Below are positions 1-5,641 of a stretch of DNA of 5,641 nucleotides, piece by piece. Positions within the stretch are counted from its first letter, which is position 1. Each line of letters starts with the position of its first letter. The notes under the pieces were generated by a model, which did no database searches, was not told the origin of the DNA, and saw only the letters and a program-made list of their open reading frames with translations. The translations under genes and the position numbers were made by a program. Source of the DNA: Bacteroidota bacterium (lineage in GTDB: Bacteria; Bacteroidota; Ignavibacteria; Ignavibacteriales; Ignavibacteriaceae); contig JADFGB010000098.1 of assembly GCA_022567875.1 (NCBI GenBank), forward strand, positions 1-5,641. Direction: 5' to 3'.

Positions 1-870
1 GAATGGCTTTTTAAAGAAAAGCAAAGCGATAATTTGAGAAAATCTTTTTGGGAAATTCTATGTGTTGGTGCTCTAAATTCAAGCACTAAAAATGCTTCTG
101 CTGAGTTGTTTGCTTCTATTTTAAAGAAAATGTTTTTGCAAGGAAATGAAGCGGCAACTTTTATAATACCTAAAATTGGATTAAGCGAAACTTACTGTAA
201 GCCTGCGGAAGAATTTCTATTAAAGAATGAAGCAAGTATCTCTCTTTCAGAAAATGTTTTAGAATTAATAATTGTAGATAACTCTGTTAAAAAGATTATT
301 ACATCAAAAAGGGAAATTGAAGATTTTGATTATCTGATTTCCGCTATTCCTTTATCTGCTTTGAAAAAGTTTTACACTGATAATAAATTAGCAAAAATAG
401 ATTTTGAAAACTCTTGCATAGTGACAATTCATCTTTGGTTGAAAGAAAATTCCTTAAGTGAAAAATTTTATGGTTTGATTGGTTCACCCATACATTGGAT
501 ATTTAATCATGGTGAACATATTTCTTTGGTAATAAGTGATGCTAACTATTTAGTTGATAAAGATAAAAACGAAATTTATAAAATGTGTTTAGACGAGTTA
601 AATAAATATGCAAATATTACTGAAGATAATATTAGTGGTTTTAAAATAATTAAAGAAAAACGTGCAACTTTTATTCCGTCTTTAGATGTACTTTCAAAAA
701 GACCGGGAGTAAAGACAAATATTAATAATTTATTTTTAGCAGGGGATTGGACCGACACAGGTTTACCTGCTACATTAGAAGGTGCAGTTCAAAGCGGTAA
801 AATTGCCTCTGAAATGGTAATGAAAAATTATAATCAACGCAGTCTGAAACCTGTGCCTACAACCAAATAA
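1..870 (+). CDS. hpnE: Hydroxysqualene dehydroxylase HpnE-like FAD-dependent amine oxidase family protein (5'-truncated by window edge)
   Basis: This is the C-terminal part (289 codons) of a flavoprotein of the squalene-associated desaturase/amine oxidase family. HpnE is known to remove the hydroxyl group of hydroxysqualene reductively to give squalene, the last step of the HpnC-HpnD-HpnE route from farnesyl diphosphate towards hopanoids or some carotenoids. The diagnostic C-terminal FAD-binding block FLAGDWTDTGLPATLEGA is present at about residues 245-262 of the visible part, followed by the usual helix (AVQSGKIASEMV). Near the left edge, SFWEILCVGALNSS matches the conserved FW-P-L-ALN region of the family. 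The reading frame is open to base 1 (EWLFKEKQSDN precedes the TTG at 34), so that TTG is an internal Leu codon and the true start lies upstream. The N-terminal Rossmann GxGxxG motif is therefore not visible. The stop is a TAA 3 bp from the stop of the convergent peptidase gene. A related carotenoid or phytoene desaturase-like oxidase is less likely given the GDWTDTGLPATLEGA wording. Confidence 0.87.
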   Translation, partial: EWLFKEKQSDNLRKSFWEILCVGALNSSTKNASAELFASILKKMFLQGNEAATFIIPKIGLSETYCKPAEEFLLKNEASISLSENVLELIIVDNSVKKIITSKREIEDFDYLISAIPLSALKKFYTDNKLAKIDFENSCIVTIHLWLKENSLSEKFYGLIGSPIHWIFNHGEHISLVISDANYLVDKDKNEIYKMCLDELNKYANITEDNISGFKIIKEKRATFIPSLDVLSKRPGVKTNINNLFLAGDWTDTGLPATLEGAVQSGKIASEMVMKNYNQRSLKPVPTTK

Positions 871-873
871 TTT

Positions 874-2283
874 TTATAAACCTTCTCTATCAATCATATA
901 AACCAGCATTGCCATAGCCGCAGAGCCAAGTTCAAATTCTCTTGGATGAATAATGCTGAACTGGTCATTATCGGAATGGTGATAGTCAAAATATCTCTGT
1001 CCTTCGGGGGAATAACCAATCCTTGCTTTGGCTGATTTTATATGGCTTACATCAGCTCCGCTGCCGCCTTTTCTAACTTGTAATATTCCGGTTTGATTTA
1101 ATATTGGAAGCCAGGTTTTTATTTTAGCAATCGTTAATGAATCAGAATCAATACTGAATGCTCTTGGAGAGCCGCTACCTGCGTCTGCTTCCATTGCCAT
1201 AATAGTTTTTTGAAGTGATGAATCTGCAAAAGCACCGTAAACTTTTGCTCCCCTCGAACCATTTTCCTCGTTGATAAATAATACACACCTTATGGTTCTT
1301 AGCGGTTTAATTTTTAATCTTTTAAATAAATCTAAAACTTCCATAGATTGAATGCAGCCTGCACCGTCATCGTTTGCGCCAACTCCTAAATACCAGCTAT
1401 CAAGGTGTCCGCCGACTGTTATTATTTCATCTGGATATTTACTACCTTTTATTTCTCCGATTACATTATAGGATTGAGCATCTGGAAACCATTTGCTGTT
1501 TAATTTAAAATTGACTTCAAGGTTCGGATCTTCTATTAAAGCCATTCTTAAAAAATCGGAGTCTAAATAACCCACAGCAACTGCCGGTATTCTTTTTACT
1601 TTGTCGCCATAAAATGTTACACCTGTATGTGGGTTATTGTCGTATTTGGTTGTAATTGAACGGAGCAGTAATCCTATAGCACCATATTTTGCAGCACTGT
1701 CTGGTCCATATACTCTGTAATTCCAAACTCCACCATAACCTCCTGAATACAATCCTTGGTCAAGGGGACGATCAAAGAAAACTATTTTTCCTTTTGCCTG
1801 GTCTTTGTTTGCCCTTAGTTCATCAAAACTTTTTACAGATAATATTTTACCTTGTATACCGTGTTCCTCGGTAGGAATACTTCCGCCTAAAGCTCTGACA
1901 ACTAATTTTCTACCATTATATTTTTTCGATGAGACAATATTAGCATTCTCTATTTTTCCTCTTTCCCAATGAGGCACCATAACGGGTTGCAGCCATACAT
2001 TTTCAAACCCCAAAGATTCCATTTTTTGTTTGGCCCAATAAATTGCTTTGATAGAATTTTCAGAACCGCTTAATCTTGGTCCAATATCAGTAAGTTCTTT
2101 TAAGAGATAGTAACCTTTTCTATCTTCTAATGCTCTACGAACAAATTGTCTTGCTACTTTTTTATAATCGGTAATTTCTTTATCGCTTAATATTTGAGCA
2201 TTACTATCTGATATAAATCCTGGGAAAGAAATTAATATAAAAAGTACAGCTAATAATAGAGAGGAAAATTTTTTCAATTGCAT
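874..2283 (-). CDS. Secreted M28 family zinc metallopeptidase, carboxypeptidase Q (PGCP)-like
   Basis: This 469-residue exported exopeptidase probably trims peptides in the periplasm or outside the cell. A Sec signal peptide covers residues 1-29: KK, then a hydrophobic core LLLAVLFILISF, then cleavage after SNA before Q30. An M28 N-terminal part is followed by a PA-type insert at about residues 125-265 (GKIVFFDRP, AAKYGAIGLLLRS, IPAVAVGYL). The catalytic domain carries the full co-catalytic two-zinc set: H293 in GGHLDSW, bridging D305 in GANDDGAG, catalytic base E339 and ligand E340 in INEENGSRGA, D367 in MEADAG, and H436 in YHHSDNDQF. Order and spacing match human carboxypeptidase Q (GGHLDSW, AMDDGGG, AEEQG, ESDAG, HHSHGDT), so it should be active. 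The start is ATG at 2281-2283, preceded only by a close AGGT, a weak ribosome binding site. It is monocistronic in this window, with a sigma70-like promoter upstream. No C-terminal T9SS sorting domain is visible. Substrate specificity (aminopeptidase or dipeptidase) cannot be read from sequence. Confidence 0.93.
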   Translation of the reverse strand: MQLKKFSSLLLAVLFILISFPGFISDSNAQILSDKEITDYKKVARQFVRRALEDRKGYYLLKELTDIGPRLSGSENSIKAIYWAKQKMESLGFENVWLQPVMVPHWERGKIENANIVSSKKYNGRKLVVRALGGSIPTEEHGIQGKILSVKSFDELRANKDQAKGKIVFFDRPLDQGLYSGGYGGVWNYRVYGPDSAAKYGAIGLLLRSITTKYDNNPHTGVTFYGDKVKRIPAVAVGYLDSDFLRMALIEDPNLEVNFKLNSKWFPDAQSYNVIGEIKGSKYPDEIITVGGHLDSWYLGVGANDDGAGCIQSMEVLDLFKRLKIKPLRTIRCVLFINEENGSRGAKVYGAFADSSLQKTIMAMEADAGSGSPRAFSIDSDSLTIAKIKTWLPILNQTGILQVRKGGSGADVSHIKSAKARIGYSPEGQRYFDYHHSDNDQFSIIHPREFELGSAAMAMLVYMIDREGL

Positions 2284-2323
2284 TACCTATATTTATTTTT
2301 ATATATTAAAATAGAAATTATTT

Positions 2324-2351
2324 TTTATAAACAAGCATTTTTAATTGTCAA
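2324..2351 (-). promoter_or_regulatory. Predicted sigma70-type promoter of the M28 peptidase gene
   Basis: Read on the minus strand, a perfect TTGACA (2351-2346) is followed after 16 bp by TATAAA (2329-2324), which matches TATAAT at 5 of 6 positions. This would start transcription near base 2317 and give a leader of about 34 nt before the ATG at 2283. The match and spacing are good. However, the region is so AT-rich that -10-like words are common, and the -35 box carries most of the weight. Confidence 0.5.
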
Positions 2352-2362
2352 TTTATAGACAA
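2345..2362. repeat. Imperfect 18-bp inverted repeat containing both divergent -35 boxes
   Basis: TTGTCAATTTATAGACAA is an inverted repeat with perfect 5-bp outer arms (TTGTC/GACAA). Two further complementary pairs lie inside, so 7 of 9 pairs match. It sits in the gap between the divergent peptidase and thioredoxin-domain genes and overlaps the -35 elements predicted for both. It could be an operator, or the symmetry could simply be the by-product of two back-to-back TTGACA-like boxes. No known operator consensus is recognised. Confidence 0.35.
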
Positions 2363-2386
2363 AATGTAAAGTATGAAAAATATAAT
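2356..2386 (+). promoter_or_regulatory. Predicted sigma70-type promoter of the DUF255 thioredoxin-domain gene
   Basis: TAGACA (2356-2361, 5 of 6 to TTGACA) and a perfect TATAAT (2381-2386) are separated by 19 bp, slightly longer than ideal. Transcription would begin near 2393, leaving a leader of about 57 nt. An alternative is TATTTTTG at 2399-2406, which fits the Bacteroidota -7 word TAnnTTTG but has no TTTG-like -33 partner at the usual distance. Which one is used depends on the host sigma factor, which the window does not reveal. Confidence 0.4.
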
Positions 2387-2449
2387 TTAAAGACCAAATA
2401 TTTTTGATCGATTAATTATATCTTTCAGTCATCAAAATTAGTCTAAATT

Positions 2450-4660
2450 ATGAAATCATATAAATCATCAACTCTAAAAAAATATATTTTTAATTTAACG
2501 TTGATATTAAGTATTATGACAAACATAGAATGTAATTCTCAAAACGAATTTCCAAACCAACATAAAAAAGGTAATAAGGCAAATAGACTTATAAACGAAA
2601 AAAGTCCTTATTTGCTTCAACACGCTTATAATCCTGTAGATTGGTATCCATGGGGTAAAGAAGCTTTTGAAAAGGCAAAAAAAGAAAATAAACCTATTTT
2701 TCTTTCGATAGGTTATTCTACTTGCCACTGGTGCCACGTTATGGAAAAAGAATCTTTTGAGGATTCAACTGTTGCCGATTTATTAAATAAATATTATGTG
2801 TCAATTAAAGTTGACAGGGAAGAAAGACCGGATATTGATAATATTTATATGACGGTCGCACAAATTCTTACGGGCAGCGGTGGTTGGCCTTTAACAATAA
2901 TTATGACGCCTGAGAAAAAACCTTTTTTTGCAGGAACATACTTTCCCAAAGACAGTCGTTTTGGAAGACCCGGTATGACAGATATTTTACCACGGATTGC
3001 AACTGCATGGGAAAAAGAAAAAGATAAAATTTTAAGTTCCGCAAACAGAATAATAGATGCTGTTAAACAAAATTCTAATTCAAATCCAAATGGGTCTGAA
3101 ATTACTCTTTCAACATTAAAAAAAGCCGAAAAGGATTTTACGAATAAATTCGATAAGATTTACGGTGGTTTTGGCAATGCACCAAAGTTTCCCTCTCCAC
3201 ATAATCTTTTATTTTTATTAAGACAATATAGCAGAGATAAAAATTCTTCTACTTTGAATATGGTAAAAAAAACATTGGATAAAATGGAAGAGGGTGGTAT
3301 TTATGATCAACTGGGATTCGGTTTTCACCGCTACTCCACGGATGAAAAATGGCTTGTCCCTCATTTTGAAAAAATGATATACGATCAGGCTATGCTTGCA
3401 ATGGCTTATACAGAAGCTTATCAACTTACAAGAGAGGAGAAGTATAAAAAAACTGCTGAAGGAATTTTTTCCTACGTATTAAGAGATATGACTTCAAAGG
3501 AAGGTGGCTTTTACACTGCTGAAGATGCTGACAGCGACGGGGAAGAAGGAAAATTTTATTTTTGGACTTATACCGAATTACAAAAAATATTATCAAAAAA
3601 AGATTTTGATCTATTTGTAAAAGTATTTAATGTTGAAAAAGATGGGAATTTTGTCGATCAAATAAAAGGAGGAAAGGACGGAAATAATATTTTACACAGA
3701 ACTAAAACTTACTCCGAATTAGCAAATGAATTTAACACTTCTGAAAAAGATTTTATAAATAAGATTGATAAAATAAGGGAACAACTTTTTACCATCAGAG
3801 AAAAAAGAATCCATCCTTTTAAAGACGATAAAATTTTAACAGATTGGAACGGATTAATGATCGCTGCTTTGGCACAAGCAGGCAATATCTTTAATAATCA
3901 GAATTATACTTTATCGGCAGAAAAAAGCATTCACTTTGTTTTTAATAAAATGACTAAGAAAGACGGTACTTTATTTCACAGATTCAGGAATGGGGAAGTA
4001 AAAATAGATGCTCATTTAGATGATTATGCTTTCATTATTTGGGGCTTGTTAAATTTATACGAAGCAACTTTTAAAACTGAATATTTGAAAAAAGCAATTG
4101 TTTTCAACAATCTATTAATTAAACATTTTTGGGATTATAAAAACGGTGGTTTTTATTTTACATCTGATGATTCACCTGAATTGTTTACAAGACAAAAAGA
4201 GATTTACGATGGTGCTATACCGTCCGGTAATTCTGTAGCTATGATGAATATTGTAAGATTATCAAGAATTACAGGAGATTCAAAACTTGTAGATATGGCT
4301 TCTCAAATGGCAAAAACTTTTTCAAATAATGTAGAAAGGTACCCTATGGGGTTTTCTCAATTTTTAAGTGGTGTAGACTTTGCAATAGGACCATCATTTG
4401 AAATTGTAATTGTTGGAAGTATTGCTAATGATGAAACTAAAAGAATGTTGAATGAAATAAATAAAAAATATATACCAAACAAAGTTGTCCTTTTAAAATC
4501 TGATGAGACAGAATATAAAGATATTTCAGAGATAGCTACTTATACAAAAGAACAGAATATGATAAACGGGGAAGCCACTGTTTATGTTTGTCGAAATTAC
4601 GTTTGTAACCTTCCCACCACAGATCCCCTAAAATTAGCTGATCAATTAAATATAAAATAG
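2450..4660 (+). CDS. DUF255 (YyaL/SSP411-like) thioredoxin-domain protein with N-terminal export-type segment
   Basis: This 736-residue protein belongs to the family of Bacillus YyaL and mammalian SPATA20 (SSP411). Members combine an N-terminal thioredoxin-like fold with an (alpha/alpha)6-barrel domain resembling sugar epimerases; their biochemical role is not established. The thioredoxin-like part begins at [15 protein letters not shown] (residues 45-59), with the redox-type motif C92-H-W-C95 in [15 protein letters not shown], then [10 protein letters not shown] and [11 protein letters not shown]. The helical barrel spans roughly 220-640, with family blocks such as [51 protein letters not shown] and [16 protein letters not shown]. 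The C terminus holds a second cysteine pair, C714-RNYV-C719. A basic n-region and a 15-residue hydrophobic stretch (12-26) lie before C28, suggesting export. The lipobox (N-I-E-C) is poor because Glu occupies -1. The start is ATG at 2450, chosen because it includes this segment; M23 (base 2516) would remove it and still leave the conserved domain whole. No Shine-Dalgarno sequence is evident. Length fits the family once the extra N terminus is subtracted. Confidence 0.92.
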   Translation: MKSYKSSTLKKYIFNLTLILSIMTNIECNSQNEFPNQHKKGNKANRLINEKSPYLLQHAYNPVDWYPWGKEAFEKAKKENKPIFLSIGYSTCHWCHVMEKESFEDSTVADLLNKYYVSIKVDREERPDIDNIYMTVAQILTGSGGWPLTIIMTPEKKPFFAGTYFPKDSRFGRPGMTDILPRIATAWEKEKDKILSSANRIIDAVKQNSNSNPNGSEITLSTLKKAEKDFTNKFDKIYGGFGNAPKFPSPHNLLFLLRQYSRDKNSSTLNMVKKTLDKMEEGGIYDQLGFGFHRYSTDEKWLVPHFEKMIYDQAMLAMAYTEAYQLTREEKYKKTAEGIFSYVLRDMTSKEGGFYTAEDADSDGEEGKFYFWTYTELQKILSKKDFDLFVKVFNVEKDGNFVDQIKGGKDGNNILHRTKTYSELANEFNTSEKDFINKIDKIREQLFTIREKRIHPFKDDKILTDWNGLMIAALAQAGNIFNNQNYTLSAEKSIHFVFNKMTKKDGTLFHRFRNGEVKIDAHLDDYAFIIWGLLNLYEATFKTEYLKKAIVFNNLLIKHFWDYKNGGFYFTSDDSPELFTRQKEIYDGAIPSGNSVAMMNIVRLSRITGDSKLVDMASQMAKTFSNNVERYPMGFSQFLSGVDFAIGPSFEIVIVGSIANDETKRMLNEINKKYIPNKVVLLKSDETEYKDISEIATYTKEQNMINGEATVYVCRNYVCNLPTTDPLKLADQLNIK

Positions 4661-4668
4661 TTAGCTTA

Positions 4669-5641
4669 TCAAAATTCTTTAACTAACCCTGAATATTTCC
4701 TTTCAATTTTAAACCCGAATCTGTAAAAATATTCCGGGTGGAAAAATCCCGTAGTAACAGATTTGTATCCTTCGCTTTTTAATCTGTTGAAGAGTTCATT
4801 CATTAGTCCTTCACTTACACCTTTCCGCCTGTACCTGGCAGAGACAACAATTTTTTCCATGTGCACAGTGGTATTATCTCTATTGATATAATACAATCCC
4901 CCTATTATAAACCCTCTATCAGAAAGAGCTACTAAAAATTGGTGGTCGCTTCTGAAGTTGACTAATAAATTAGAATTTATAAATAATTGATGGAGCCGTG
5001 AAATTTCTTTTGGTGTAGTTGGTTTGCGTATATAAAAAGGCGTACCCAAATAATCATCGTGTTCAACTACAAGATTTGTAAGTGTGGTTCCCTCGGTTTT
5101 TGTTTTAATTAATGCTGCTGAATCAGAGGGCTTCAAATAAGGATAATTTAAACGAGCTAAAAAGAAATTTTCTTTTTTATTTAATTTAAAATTGTTTTGT
5201 ATTGAAGAAAGAAGAATAAAGTATTCTTCTTTTGTTATAGAATTTTCTCTTTGTTTCTTAACAATTTTGTTCAGATAATTTTGTAATTTTCCGATTGAAT
5301 CAGCAAAAGCTGTTTTAATAAAAAATCTTGTTCTGGCTTCCGGGTATTCTTTTTCCAAATCTGCAAGTCTGTATGTGTCTGTTAAATCATACAACATTTC
5401 AGCTTGTGCTTGTATTGATGCATCGCGATTTAGTTCGTACCAACGGTGGAACCTTTTTATTGCAAAAAATAATCTGGTAGGAATAAATCCATCTGTCTCA
5501 ATCTTCTTAATAAATTTGTTTAGTTGAGTCTTTATTAATCTTAAATTTGTTGTGTTAAAATTATTTATATATTTGGCTCTAAAATGTTTGAGTATTTCCA
5601 AACCTTTTTTTTCACCTTCGGCTGATATTATTCCTGAGAAA
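4669..5641 (-). CDS. C-terminal part of a larger protein ending in a GNAT acetyltransferase domain (5' end beyond window)
   Basis: The last ~125 residues form a GNAT N-acetyltransferase domain, a family that transfers an acetyl group from acetyl-CoA to an amine. Counting from the TTG at 5601, the domain runs about 185-310. It has beta strands GFIIGGLYYINR and VHMEKIVVSARY, then motif A RRKGVS (258-263; usual R/Q-x-x-G-x-G/A, here ending in Ser) with EGLMNELFNRL, and a C-terminal FYRFGFKIER block. Substrate is unknown. Residues 1-180 are charged and mostly helical (for example FIKTAFADSIGKLQNYLNKI, ENFFLARLNYPYLKPSDSAAL), and I do not recognise them. The TTG at 5601 is not credible as a start: the frame stays open to the window edge (FSGIISAEGEKKG precedes Leu) and no ATG occurs in that stretch. 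The protein is therefore longer than the 323 or so codons seen, with its N terminus to the right of the window. It converges with the DUF255 gene, and the two stops are 8 bp apart. Confidence 0.78.
   Translation of the reverse strand, partial: FSGIISAEGEKKGLEILKHFRAKYINNFNTTNLRLIKTQLNKFIKKIETDGFIPTRLFFAIKRFHRWYELNRDASIQAQAEMLYDLTDTYRLADLEKEYPEARTRFFIKTAFADSIGKLQNYLNKIVKKQRENSITKEEYFILLSSIQNNFKLNKKENFFLARLNYPYLKPSDSAALIKTKTEGTTLTNLVVEHDDYLGTPFYIRKPTTPKEISRLHQLFINSNLLVNFRSDHQFLVALSDRGFIIGGLYYINRDNTTVHMEKIVVSARYRRKGVSEGLMNELFNRLKSEGYKSVTTGFFHPEYFYRFGFKIERKYSGLVKEF

Noticed and set aside
34..36. TTG as start codon of the first gene
   Set aside because: The frame is open upstream to base 1 with family-like sequence, and the remaining protein lacks the N-terminal FAD-binding motif, so this is an internal Leu codon of a truncated gene.
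576..758. Open reading frame of 60 codons antisense to the HpnE-like gene
   Set aside because: It lies wholly within a clearly conserved gene on the other strand, with no ribosome binding site or recognisable product.
1689..1874. Open reading frame of 61 codons antisense to the M28 peptidase gene
   Set aside because: It is an opposite-strand shadow of a well-supported coding region, and its translation resembles no known family.
2284..2449. Small RNA, riboswitch or unannotated short gene in the intergenic region
   Set aside because: The 166 bp are nearly all A/T. I see no GC-rich stems, no riboswitch-like core and no short frame with a start and ribosome binding site; only promoter-like words and one imperfect palindrome are present.
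2507..2737. Open reading frame of 76 codons antisense to the start of the DUF255 gene
   Set aside because: It is a hydrophobic-looking translation produced by the complement of Lys- and Glu-rich codons, with no independent support.
3218..3424. Open reading frame of 68 codons antisense to the middle of the DUF255 gene
   Set aside because: It is a shadow of conserved barrel-domain coding sequence, with no start signal or homology.
4658..4685. Possible terminator hairpin between the DUF255 and GNAT gene ends (TAGTTA / TAACTA), followed on the minus strand by TTTTATA
   Set aside because: The stem is only 6 bp with one G-C pair and a loop of about 16 nt, so it is too weak to call. It overlaps both stop codons and could arise by chance in AT-rich DNA.
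5599..5601. TTG as start codon of the GNAT-containing gene
   Set aside because: Thirteen further sense codons run to the window edge in the same frame without a stop, and no Shine-Dalgarno sequence precedes the TTG. It is most likely an internal Leu codon.

Overview
The window is a compact, strongly AT-rich stretch of bacterial chromosome with four protein-coding genes on alternating strands (+, -, +, -). Two of them run off the window edges. AT-rich codon use, an exported M28 peptidase with a 'NAQ'-type signal-peptide cleavage site, an HpnE-type squalene-pathway enzyme and weak Shine-Dalgarno sequences together suggest a member of the Bacteroidota/Ignavibacteria/Chlorobi (FCB) group. This placement is an inference from gene content and style; no marker gene is present to fix the taxonomy.

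Layout. Bases 1-870 (+) hold the 3' part of a hydroxysqualene dehydroxylase (HpnE-like FAD enzyme). It converges, with a 3-bp gap, on 874-2283 (-), a secreted M28 zinc metallopeptidase of the carboxypeptidase Q/PGCP type. A 166-bp AT-rich intergenic region (2284-2449) separates this gene from the divergently transcribed 2450-4660 (+) gene. That gene encodes a DUF255/YyaL (SSP411-like) thioredoxin-domain protein carrying an N-terminal hydrophobic export-type segment. It converges, with an 8-bp gap, on 4669-5641 (-), the C-terminal part of a larger protein that ends in a GNAT acetyltransferase domain.

The intergenic region contains sigma70-like promoters pointing both ways. Their -35 boxes lie back to back inside an imperfect 18-bp palindrome, so the peptidase and the thioredoxin-domain protein could be co-regulated. 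No gene pair forms a co-directional operon here, and I see no functional pathway linking the four products. There is no tRNA, rRNA, CRISPR array, insertion sequence, attachment site or clear intrinsic terminator.

I looked for an undescribed system and did not find convincing evidence of one. The points most worth following are the GNAT domain fused to a long unrecognised N-terminal region that continues beyond the window, the export-type N terminus and cysteine pattern of the DUF255 protein, and the shared divergent promoter region.
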